64,000 nt of DNA from assembly GCA_004335835.1 (NCBI GenBank), contig RWJK01001978.1:22402-86401 (forward strand), read 5' to 3'. Source of the DNA: Scenedesmus sp. ARA3. Its lineage: Eukaryota; Chlorophyta; Chlorophyceae; Sphaeropleales; Scenedesmaceae. Made by a program: the position numbers and the translations under genes. This document shows positions 22,474 through 33,294 of the stretch, one piece after another (within the stretch, counting starts at the first letter, position 1; each line of letters begins with the position of its first letter). The notes under the pieces are model-generated. The model did no database searches, had not been told where the DNA came from, and was given only the letters and a program-made list of their open reading frames with translations.

Positions 22474-25335
22474 AGTGGCCGGCCTCACCAGGGCGGCTGA
22501 TGACTTTATGTCAGTGGTGGCGCCTGCCTGGCCTGCATGTGCGCTGACAGTTGATGCAGCAGGACAAAAGCACGTGACACAGCAGTTCCATCAAAGGTTG
22601 CAAGTCCTTCAGCCCACGAACGTAGGTTTGTTTGATGTAATACGACGATTTCTAGACAAAGCTTGTTTGATGTGTGATGCGTTGCTTGGGCTGCCGAGTT
22701 TGACTGTGTCACTCACTGGCACACATGAACGAAGTTCTGCCGTAAAGTCACTACCGTCGTTGCACATCATGATCGGTGTACCCCTGGACACTTGCTATGG
22801 GCCAGATAATCTGTTGCTGCACAGGCACAGCCAACTTCGCCAAGCCTCGACCGCTAGAATGTTGTAAAGCTTTACAGGCACTCCGTGCAAGCTGGTGCCT
22901 TACAAGACAGCACGTATGGATGCGCTGACACACAGCATTGGCTGCCACACCTAAGACTCACTCGGCTGCAGTTTGCAGAGAGGCAGCGCGTGTGCTGCTC
23001 AGCATGCGGGAAAGTGCACGTGATGCATTGCACGCAGGCTCAGGACACATGCTGTTGTGTTCATACACCGTCACGCTACACGCATGCCATACACACATGG
23101 CCTGCAGCCAGCTGCTGGCGGTTTGATCAAGTGCAACCGCAACGAGCCGTCAAGTCAGTTGTGTGCATTGACAGCGGGTGCCATGCAGTGGCTCGCCAAG
23201 GAAGCCGCTGTGGATTACTCGCTGCAGGCCAAAGATCCACACAGTATTGGTGGACCTGGCCGGACGTGGCCGGCATGCAACTTGTCCAATCAAGTTGGGG
23301 TAACATGACAACCTTTAACAGAACTCTTTTCTTGCACGCACTATATGTCAAGCGCGTGCTTGCATACATTCAGCGCAGCGTCTCATCCAGCGTTTATGTT
23401 GTAGATCTCACACTTGGCTGTCACCAGAAAACTGTCGCACGATGCACAACTCTATGCACATGTAACTGTTTTTGCACGCCACTGGAATGGCCTGTACACG
23501 GCCTTGCAGCCTGCATTGACTGTACACGGACCTTGCTGCTTTCTGCCTGAACCAGGCTGCCTCAAGGCAAGCACTGGTGCTGGCAGCTGCAAAAGGCCCA
23601 TCACATGCAGGCAGCCTGTTCCATAGGTACATTCGTACATTTCTGCTGTGTCGTCCCACTGACATACGTGATGTACAGGTATCACAGCAGCCACAAACAC
23701 CAGGAATCCTCCCCCGCTGCTGATATCAACATGTTGTTCTATACAGAACGCCAGCCGCCTTTTTTGTTCTGCAGTGTGCCTTTCGGCCGTCAGATACATG
23801 ACATGACCATGAACAGCCTGTATAAGACTTGGCATGTGCATGGGGCGCCGTCGTGCATACTACACATGCTGCCTGCGCAACCGCTCGTTAGTCTGAAATA
23901 AAAGTGGATAAAGATAGGTACACTCCATACAGTGCCATCTGCAGGTAGCATATGAACACTTCATGACCCAGTGCACATGCTCCATGGCACCTTCTGGCCT
24001 CTCAGCCGCAGCAGCAGCTGCTGGCTTGGCAGGCAGCACCGAGCATGGCACGCAGCATAGGCACAACCGCTTGCCTGCCAACAAAATGGCACTTGCTTGT
24101 GCACATAGTTCTGCCACCGTAATTGCAATGCAGCCACAGCAGCAGCCGGTTACGGCGCATACGTTGCCCCCTGCCCCCGTTCCAGGTACATATCATGTAC
24201 ATGTAAGTAACTCAGTGAGTGCCGCTAGCTGGGCAGTCCTGCCCTCAACTTGAAGGCAGGATCAAAGCTTACCCTGCGGCACAACAAATGCAACGGCCTG
24301 GACAGCCAATGCACTCAAACAACTGCTGGGCAGCCACAACACCAGCAGCAGTGCATAGCTCTCGCTGCACTGCGACAACGCGGCATTTATGGCAGCATGA
24401 TGTACATGAGGAGTATCCCGCTGCGCACACTACACACGTCTGCACAACAGCCTTGCATCCCAGCAAGAGAACTGCACAGCTTCCCTCCGCATCAGCAACC
24501 ATACATAGCCTGCCACTTCCTGCAGAGTGGTGTGCTGCGCCGACGAATGCCAGCACTGTTGCTGCCCTCACAATGCCTCCAGAAAGCAGCCAGGCTGTCC
24601 CTTCACACAACTTGAGCAAATGCATCTGGTCAAACCTGTGTCTGCATTGTTTGACTTTGAGTTTGACTTGAGTCCTGTCCACACACCCACATGTCAACCC
24701 ACCGTCAAGTGCTGACACTGTATGTGTACAGGAGCCGATGCAAACGGTGTTCAAGAGCCCTCCACACTTCCCAAAGGTCCCCAACAATGCAAAGGCAAGC
24801 GCAAAGCTTGCTGAACATAACGCAGAGCCGCCTGCTTGCATGCGTTTGGTGAGCGCCTGTGCAGTAGGGCTGCATGCAATAGAGTAATGGTATGCACCGC
24901 GGCTGTACATCAGCACAGCATGCTTCATGGCTCTGTGACAACACACACAGCGCATCAAACCAACATCGCCAGCGCTGGTTCTGATCTGCAATCCCAGCAG
25001 TGCTTGCCAGTCATTCACCCGTCAATCGTTTATCGCATACACCAGCATACAACAGCAGGCTGGTGTCGGCCCGATCGTCTGTGACAGCGTCACAACGCAC
25101 ACATGGTGCACAAACTCAGCTGCAACTCGGCAAATGCCTGCAACACCTCCCACCCTTGCTCCCCAAACCGCACAGTCACCTCTCTGCGCAGATCCCCTGC
25201 ACTCAGCAGCTGATCCCACCCCTGCAACGCGCTGTACACGGCATACAGATGCCATCGACCTCCCGCAGCAGCCTGCTGCCGCTGAAATCCACCCACCCAG
25301 CATCCTCCCTCGTAGCAGCTGCAGCAGCAGCAGCA
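22474..25335. other. Intergenic between convergent SDR (+) and B''-like (-) genes
   Basis: About 2.9 kb between two 3' ends. The left part is the 3' UTR of the SDR gene. One minus-strand open stretch at 25090-25296 has exon-like composition (WHLYAVYSALQGWDQLL) and could be an alternative 3' exon of the B''-like gene, but I could not connect it with a good donor. The rest shows only short overlapping frames with no motif. Confidence 0.4.
22636..22640 (+). promoter_or_regulatory. Candidate TGTAA poly(A) signal, SDR gene
   Basis: TGTAA lies 163 nt after the SDR stop codon. TGTAA is the usual polyadenylation signal in chlorophycean algae. A second copy at 22863-22867 is an alternative. Five-base motifs occur by chance, so this is suggestive only. 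Confidence 0.4.
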
Positions 25336-28300
25336 TCACAGCGGGTACTCGCCGCGGCCCCACTCTGCCGTGGAGCGCTGCAGCAGCATGTTGTTGTGGT
25401 TGGTCAGTAGTCCCAACACCCCTGAGCCCAGCTTGCTGGCGCGCAGCTCAGCACAGGTGAAGCCCAGCGCCGGCTGCTGCTGCTGGCCCACCATGTCCCT
25501 GATCTGGTTCATGAGGTCTTCAAAGCTGACCACGTAGCGCGCCGAGGACTTGTCCACTGCCTCGTATGCGAGGCGCATGTCTTGCCAGCTGAGGCGGCCG
25601 TCGCCATCTGCAGCAGCAATGCAGATGTGCACGCAAGCAGGGGTGAGGGCAATACTGTGGTTGGGCTGCAGCGACAAGCGGCTGAACGTATCCCAACCTC
25701 ACTGTACAACGTCCTGTGCGCATTTGCAAACCAAGCACCAACTCAGCAAGCATTGGCAGCTTTTTCGAACGCAGAATTGACTGATCGCAATGGCTGCAAG
25801 GACCAGAGAGCAATGCCATGTAGTGCCCAGTGTTGTAACATGGACACCAATAGATTGTGTGATCCACAAGCACAGCTGCCAAGCATGCACACACACACCA
25901 AGCAGCCGGTCGCACACAACAGCACTGCCTCTCTCCCCACCCACCCCCAAACCGGCCCAGCCACCCCACGCACCTGCGTCCAGCACGCTGAACCAGAAGC
26001 GCTGCGCCTCCGCGCTGCCGCGGTCCTCCGCATACTCCACAAACCGCACAAAGTCGTCAATGTTGAGGAAGCCGGGGAAGCCACTGGCCCAGCGCCAGGC
26101 AGCAAACGCGGCATGCAACACACGCGGCGCGTAGCAGGAGAACAGGTCGTAGCCCTCCACCTGAGGGGCGCAGCAGCAGCAGCAGCAGATGTGCAGTTGG
26201 CGCTTGCGCAGGCGCAGGAGTATGAGGGCTGCTCAGCTAGACACAACAAACAGCGGCAGTTGCAGGCGTGTGAAGTTGCCAGTCGCCTCAGTGCATGACA
26301 GACAGCTGGTCTTTGCTGGTCATCAAGCCACTGCCACTGCCTACCACCCGCTCACCTGCTCCACGCTTAAGTAGCCGTCGCCATCGCCGTCCAGGCACAC
26401 GAACGCGTAGCGCGCCGCGTACTCGCGCCGCTGCCGCTCCGTCTCCTTCAGCGCATACTCCAAGTCTGCATAGTCACTCGCCAGCAGCCCGTGCAGCATC
26501 TGCGCGTGTGCCAGCTGCCGCTGCAGCGAGCCGATGGTCGCCAGGTGCTGCTGCTCGCGCTGCAGCAGCGCTGCATGCTCCGCCTGCGCTGCTGCAGAGG
26601 CTGCTGCTGCTGCTGGAGGTGCGGCTGGTGCTGCTGGTGATGGGGGCGTGCGGGGGCGCAGTGTGCGGCGGCCGCGATCAGTCTCGCACGGATCAGGCGT
26701 GCGTGGCGGCTGCAGATGCAAGCGCCCCTCCAATGCGTGCTGTGGCTGCTGCTGCTGCTGCTGCTGCTGCTTCTGGGCAGCTGCAGCGCTGTGCTGCTCC
26801 TTGCTGCTGCAGTCAGCTGCCTCACTGACATCTGAGATGCTGCTGCTATCCTCAGCAGCTGCTTCAAAGCGCCGTATGACCGCTGCTACTGTTGAGCAGC
26901 TGCTGCTGCTGCTGACAGCTGGCGCAGTGCTGCTGGCTGCGGCAGTGCTGCTGCAGCTGCTGCTCACGCTCCTCTTGGAGCTTGCTGGCACATCTGCAGT
27001 GTGCAGCAGGCACACCTGCAGCCGCGCTTGCGCTGCTGCTGGACGGCGCTGCTGCTGCTGCTGCTGCTGCTGCTGGGCTGCAGATGTGCAGGTGCCCTGT
27101 GGCTGTTGCGCTGTGTTGTCCTGCTGCTGCTGTGCAGTTTCTTCAACACTGAGGCTCTTCAGCTTCTTCTCAAGTGCCCTGGTTAGCGGCAGCAGACGCC
27201 AAATCATAACAGGCAAGCGTCACATGCACGTGTTAGTGTCAACAATGCAGCGCCAGTTTACTGCTCGCTGTCTCTGCCAGCTGGCATCATGCACCGCCTT
27301 CGCAGAGTGGCCTGACTCACGCGCTGGCTGCACCCCTCCAACTCAAATCAACCGTGCTGCAGCGTGCAAGGCATCAAGCAACATGCAGCGCTGCAGCGCA
27401 TGCAGCTGCAACTCCCGCAGGCCGCACAAGCACACAACTGCCGTGCTGCACTGCACACCACACACCTGTTGCGCTTCTCCAGCTGCATCACTCTTTCACG
27501 AAGTGACAGCGCCAGGCCCACTGCCCTGCCTGTGCCGGGTGACAGCTTCTCACCAGCGGCCCCATCTGTGCTGCTGGTTGCGCTTGTGGCACCTGCGGGC
27601 AGCAGTTGGCACGTGCAGTGCATTGTCAGCTGCTGCCCTCACAACGGCTTGCTGTGTGAGCTGACACTTGAAGCGTCCGTTGCGCTGATTGGTCGACGCA
27701 TGTAGTCTACCTCACGCCAAAGCTTGCATAGTATAACAAATTCGGCGAACACATGCAGTTTGAAGCAGCATTGTTGAGGGGTGAGGTGACATCGTCCTAC
27801 AGCAGTACAGTTTGAGCATCCGAGGGTGCCTGGCCAGCCAACCCTCACACCCTCTCAGCCTCTCACCTGCTGCCTGGCTGCCGCTGCCACTGCTGCCTTT
27901 GCCAGCTGCCTTGCTAGCTGATGGATTCCAGGCTGGCAGGCTGCCTGCCTGCTCACTGGCACTGCTGGCACTGCTCGCCCGCTTGCTGCTGCTGCCGTGC
28001 CTGCCATGCAGCTTCTTCCCTACTGCCAGCTCCAGGCTGGAGCAGTACACTCCCAGGCCATGTGCTGACCCCGGGCTGGCTTCCGAGGCTTTGCTGCCGA
28101 CATTGGTGAGGCGCCTGCTGCTGGTTGTACCAGCAGGCACACCGCTGGTCCCGCCCACCCTTCCGCCAGGGCAGGAGCGCGGGCGCTCGCCATGTCGCAG
28201 AAGCCTCCGTGAGCATGCTTCCGAGATTGGGGTGGCTGTCGTAGCCCTGTCTCGGGCGCTCGCTGCGGTGACCAGCTCGTTCAACATGGCGACATTGCTA

Positions 28301-28416
28301 TCAGGCTCTACCCACCCAGAGTACGGCCCAGAACATTTCTGTGACTTGCTGAAACTGGCCCTCTCTTTGACTAGCAGGCCTAATTCTCGCTGCTGCCGCT
28401 CCAACTGCACTGGCAT
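25336..28416 (-). CDS. EF-hand protein, PP2A regulatory subunit B''-like
   Basis: Five exons: 28416-27867, 27592-27466, 27178-26356, 26160-25974 and 25607-25336. All junctions are phase-consistent, giving 652 residues. Residues 1-500 are divergent: short coiled-coil segments (ERQQRELGLLVKERASF; LRERVMQLEKRNR) and Gln/Ser/Ala tracts. The C-terminal 170 residues hold two EF-hand loops, 489-500 (DGDGDGYLSVEQ) and 561-572 (DADGDGRLSWQD), then FEDLMNQIRDMV and SKLGSGVLGLL, ending in TAEWGRGEY. This order matches the C-terminal core of plant PP2A B'' subunits (YWF.C.D.DG, FEDI..QI.DM, DLK.SKL.GSVF, LTEWDRF..REY). B'' subunits target the PP2A phosphatase and respond to calcium. Here the domain is shorter than usual and the first loop ends in Gln rather than Glu, so calcium binding may be weak. 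PP2A binding is inferred. Confidence 0.65.
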
Positions 28417-28919
28417 GTCGACACAAGTGCTACTATGCTGCCCCGAAAACTACAGTAAAATGCTAACGTAAGTGTACATTTGTTTGCAATGCGGCATGAG
28501 TTGGTACTTGCGCTGCAGAGATGACGCCCCTGTGCCTGGGACGAAGCAAAGAACCCGACGTGGTGGATCGAGAGTATCAGGATTGTTGCAAACTATCAGT
28601 TAACGTTTCAATCCAGGTATATTAAGGGCGCAAGCAAGGAACAGAGAAGCACAGCCGTTCGCACTCGAGAAGTGGGTGTGTCGAAAGGTACCACCAGCGG
28701 AGTTGCTTATAGCCAAACGCACCATAAAAATGCATACGAGCTGCTCAACTGTATGTCTCAACGACATTCGTGACGAAAGCACGGTAGGTTACAGAACACC
28801 ACGCGAAGCCTGGGGTTGAACACGCCCAACACAACGGAAGTTGTCAGCCAACATTTCTGTCTTGACCGACTGCGACCAACGTGCAGCCGATACTGAGCCA
28901 CGGTCCTCCTGTTGGAAGA
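28417..28919. other. Short intergenic, B''-like gene promoter and DEG8 3' region
   Basis: About 500 bp between two minus-strand genes. The left part is upstream of the B''-like start and the right part is the DEG8 3' UTR. No open frame of interest was found. Confidence 0.5.
28789..28793 (-). promoter_or_regulatory. Candidate TGTAA poly(A) signal, DEG8
   Basis: TGTAA on the minus strand, 127 nt downstream of the DEG8 stop codon. The position fits a chlorophycean poly(A) signal. Confidence 0.45.
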
Positions 28920-31200
28920 TTACTTCTCGGGCTTCAGCGTCACCTCCACCTCCAGCTGCTGTTGTCCCTGCAGCATCGCAGGGAAGATCAACCGAGCTCT
29001 TGATACTAAAGCAGCAGCTGCTGCAGGACCGCGCCCACGTCATCTAAGCAGTAAAGTACACGTCAGTAAAGCAAAATCGTGATGTAGCAGTGCGAGACTT
29101 GGGAAGCTGGCAAGTGACTGACTGAACACACTGTGTTCCCCCGGGGGGATGCACAACTTGGCTGTGCATAGAGAACATCCCACTTCAAAAATTGCCCCTC
29201 GGTGCCGTGCTAACAACATTTAGTAGCAAACGTACGTGCTGTGCAGTTCCAGCAACCCAGTGACTGCGTCCACCACACCCTACCCTGCGTGCTGTGGCAG
29301 CAACAGCATGCTCAGCCCCTCACCTGATCTGTCGAGCGCAGCACCGCCAGCTTCACCTTCTCTCCAATCGCACACTGCTCCAGCGCATTGAACAGGTCCC
29401 CTCCATTCAGCACCTGCCGCCCGTTGAGCGCAATAATAACGTCCCCAGCAACAACGCCACCCAGCCCGCGCCGCGTGGCCAGCAGGCCAGCAGCAGCAGC
29501 AGCGCCGTCTGGGTCCACTGCTGACAGCAGCGCCCCGCTGGTGACCTTGAGCTTCTGAGCTATGGCATCCGAGGCAACCTGTATTGAAAGATGCAGTCAA
29601 TGTGTGTCAGGATCATGAACAAAAGCAGATGTTCAAGCAGAGCAGCTGCAGCGGGCGCATGCTCAAGCACACTGCCAGCAGAGGCTGCCCAGATGTGGAT
29701 GGCGACTACGCTGGGCTTGTCAGGAAAGCCAACCCAACACATGCATGCCTGGCTATGCTGCCAAACAGTACAACCATTGCCAGTTAGACGTGCCGCATTC
29801 AAAGCCCCTCGGCCCTCCCGCGGCCGCACCCCTAGACCTCACCTGCACCCCCAGGCTCGGCCGCAGCACGCGCCCACTGGCAATCAGCTGCGGCACCACG
29901 CGGCCCACGGTGTCTGCAGGGATGGCAAAGCCCACACCTGCTGAGGTGCCTGTGGGTGTGAAGATGGCGGTGTTGAGGCCGATCAGGCGGCCGCTGCTGT
30001 CTAGCAGGGGGCCCCCGCTGTTGCCTGAGAGAAATAGAAAGAAGCAGCAGGCGGCAGACACCGACAGGCAGCGGGGATGCAAGCTTGAGCATGGCACGAC
30101 ACCAGCTGCAAGGCGTTACAAAAACGAACATGCAGCCCTGCCAAGTCCAAGCTTGATACTAGGAAGCAAGCTGTTGCTAGATCGCACAGGTGTGCATCAA
30201 CCTCTGCTGTGATCCTGCTTCAATCCTCGCCATACAAGCAGTGACAGCAGCATGCACAGCAACCACACGTAAGTGCAGCACTCTGGTGCAATGCTGCCGC
30301 GCACCTGGGTTGATGGCTGCATCGGTTTGGATGCCTCCAGGGATTGTTGAGCCCAGCTGGCTGCGGATGTCCCTGTTGAGCCCGCTGATCACGCCTGCAG
30401 GCGCAAACAAGCAATTACACACATTTTCATAATTATCTTGAAGAGCAAGAGGTGAACCCAGAGGAGGGAGCCACTCGCAAACTACCTTAGGTGATTCCTA
30501 ACCACTGAGTGCAAACCCACACGCCAGGGCGTGCAGGCACAAACAAGCATGACATCAGCGCCGCACTGTTGCAGGTGCGCAGCTGGCTCAACCTCGTGGT
30601 CCAGCATCAGTCGGGGTTTGACCTCTTGACAGATAAGCGTACAGTACACTCCTACTAGCAGCATGTGCACCTGCAGAGAGGTGCAAGCCGTCTGAGCTGG
30701 CATGCAGCCTGCGCGTGGCTGCAACAATCCCTGATGTGTCATGAGTCATGACATGCGTAATAAATATGACGGACCAGTTGTGACACATAACACAGCCATG
30801 CCTGGCTTCACTGGGGCAGCAAGGCCGTGTATGGCATCCAGCCCATCGCCTGGCCCCCACCATCTTCAAGAGCACATCGCACTGCAAGAGCGCTTGACTG
30901 CGGACTGCAGACAGCTGCAGACCAACCTCAATGATCACAGCGGTGCACAGCCTGGCAACGCTCAAACAGCTTGCATGCTATCATGACCAACACCCAATCC
31001 TCCTGTAGACATGTTGCTGTGCCTCCCTCAAGTTAACTGCGCAGCGCTGCACACGCTCACCCGTGGTCAGTGTGCGGTCAAAGCCGAAGGGTGAGCCTAT
31101 GGCCAGGCACAGCTGCCCCACGCGCACGCCAGCGCTGGAGCCCAGCTGCAGCGGCTTGAGCACATCCCTGGCTGCAGGGATCTTGAGCACCGCCAGGTCT

Positions 31201-31256
<56 letters not shown>

Positions 31257-31306
31257 NNNNNNNNNNNNNNNNNNNNNNNNNNNNNNNNNNNNNNNNNNNN
31301 NNNNNN

Positions 31307-31355
<49 letters not shown>

Positions 31356-32369
31356 GCAGCAGCAGCACAGAGGCGAGGGGTGGTTGGGTGGTGCCGCATA
31401 CCTGCAGAAGGATTAATGTGCTGACAGTGGGCTGCTTGAACCAAACCATTATGATGTTGCTGTCATACGCGGTATACTTGAAGCATGTGCTTCCAGCCAT
31501 GGCAGCTGCCGGCTACACACCTATGCCCGACCTGTCATGTTCACACCACCTTCCCTTTGTGAACCACCCTACCACATTATAGTTGGTTCGGTTTGTGACG
31601 GCATCAGCCCAGCCTCTTCTGCTGCACTGTGAGCAACAACAACTCGATGCTAGATCCAGGTATCCTAAAATCCAGGTGGATTTTGCATCCTACTGTTATC
31701 ATCCCTCCCTAACCTACTAGTGTTAGTAACACCCACCGCGTGCCCTGTCAGCGCCCACCAGCACAGCGTCATACGTCTGCTGCCCACCGTCAGGCAGCAG
31801 CAGCGTCACCAGGCCCACTCGCTTGCCGATGGCTGGGCTGGGCGCGGAGCTCACAGCAGCACTGGCGGGCGCACCAAACTTGGCCAGCGCTGACTGCACG
31901 CAGCGTGTGTGCACAACACAGGTACAGGTACAGCAGGCCAGGCTGATGTTGCTAAAGAGCCTCGCGGACCACGGTGGTGAACCCAGACACGTGCATGGGC
32001 AGCAGATGGTGCCACGCACTGTGCCAGGCGCATGGTGTAGCCTATAATCAGCAAGCGCAGCGGTTGGTGTGTGCAGCTCAGCTACCACACGGGTAGGTCA
32101 CTAGATAGCCCCATTGCAATGACTCAAGTCTTCGGCGCTGAGTGCCAAAAGTTCGGCACCGTAGCACATGATGCTGTTGCTGTTTCGGTGGTGTTGTGCA
32201 GCGCACCTGCAGCACGTGGTAGTTGGTTACCACATGGCCATCTGTGTCCCACACGATGCCGCTGCCGTTGCCCTGTCACAACCGACAGACACAACAATTA
32301 AGAGTTAGCGGATTGCCGTGCTGTCATCAGGCAGCATCCTGCAATTGTGCACTCGTGCAGGAGTTGCTC

Positions 32370-32401
<32 letters not shown>

Positions 32402-33294
32402 ACTGCTGGTGGTATGCAATAGTGCTGGTCAGCTGTGCAGTGCTGCATTGGGCTGCTGCTGCGCGTACCTCTGGCACATCTGCTTCAGGTATAGAGGATG
32501 TGTTGCGGCCCTGCATCCAGGAGTTAATCAAGCACAGCAGCAGCAGCAGCAGCGGCAGCGGTAGCTCAACAAACATAGTGCCACAATACATGCATAAATA
32601 TGCCAGCAGCAGTGTATGCAGGTTCGCAGCTGCTGTGGCATAGCTGCACGGCCTGCTGGTGGTCAACTGCAATGCTGTTGCTGTTTGGCAGCCTTCATGT
32701 TAGTGCCGTGCGCCCACAGCATGTGCTTGCATGCATATCTACCCCATGTATGCTTGAGGCATCAGCTAAGGCAGAACCCGGCTCCTGCCGCCCGCACACA
32801 GCACCGCTGCCAGCGCTGCTTGCTGCTTGCGCGCAGCAGAGCATTGCTCACCAGCAGCGTCACGTCAAACACATTTGCGACAGCCAGGGAGCTGCTTTGA
32901 AAAATGTTGATGATGGCAGACTCCCTGTCTGTCAGAGGCCCTGCTGCTGCAATGCTGGGAGTGACTTCTTCAAGTGTGAGGGCACCACAGGGCAGGGGCC
33001 CGGCCCCAACAGCTGCCAGTGCTGCAGCTCCTAGCAGCAGTGTCCTGCGGTCGCAGCAGGCTTCTGCTGATTGTGCTGATGCATGCTGCTTGAAAGTTCG
33101 GTGGCGCGCCTGCCTGCTGTGGCTGCCGTACGCCTGTGAGGCAAACAGAGGTCCACACATCAGCAGTAGTGACAGTGTACTGCTTGCATACAGCACCGAG
33201 GCACCAACCCACGTACAGGCGTTTCCGTGTTCCCAGTATGTCTTCGCTGAGTTGAACGGAACGGTAACTGATTTTTGACTGACGACAGAGCCAT
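28920..33294 (-). CDS. DEG8: DEG8-like thylakoid-lumen serine protease
   Basis: Ten exons: 33294-33217, 33133-32852, 32510-32469, 32272-32207, 31893-31737, 31198-31061, 30394-30305, 30024-29843, 29578-29324 and 28967-28920. The product is 445 residues, about the length of plant DEG8. Residues 1-60 or so are Ser/Arg/Gln-rich like a chloroplast transit peptide. Next comes a twin-arginine lumenal signal ([14 protein letters not shown]). The trypsin-like triad is His153 (TNYHV), Asp209 (ADRARDLAVL) and Ser287 (GNSGGP). One PDZ domain follows (about 346-445; [12 protein letters not shown]) and the last 15 residues match the DEG8 tail. DEG proteases degrade damaged photosystem II D1 protein, DEG8 with DEG5 on the lumen side. 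The short exons 32510-32469 and 28967-28920 were placed by phase and family match. One intron carries an unsequenced CAG repeat. Confidence 0.93.
31199..31366. repeat. Long CAG/CTG repeat with internal gap, DEG8 intron
   Basis: A nearly pure (CAG)n tract on the plus strand starts at the splice acceptor of DEG8 exon 31198-31061 and runs on both sides of the N block. On the gene's own strand it is (CTG)n and forms the 3' end of the intron. Known repeat is about 115 bp; its true length is unknown because the gap is in the middle. Confidence 0.95.
31257..31306. other. Assembly gap of 50 Ns
   Basis: Fifty N bases, flanked on both sides by CAG repeat. The round number suggests a fixed-size placeholder and not a measured length (inference). 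It lies in an intron, so the DEG8 protein is not affected. Confidence 0.95.

Noticed and set aside
22475..22867. 130-codon plus-strand frame right after the SDR gene
   Set aside because: Lies in the 3' UTR, contains candidate TGTAA signals, and resembles no known protein.
31199..31366. Poly-Gln or poly-Cys protein across the N gap
   Set aside because: It is intronic repeat; the frame has no start context and the DEG8 exons splice around it.
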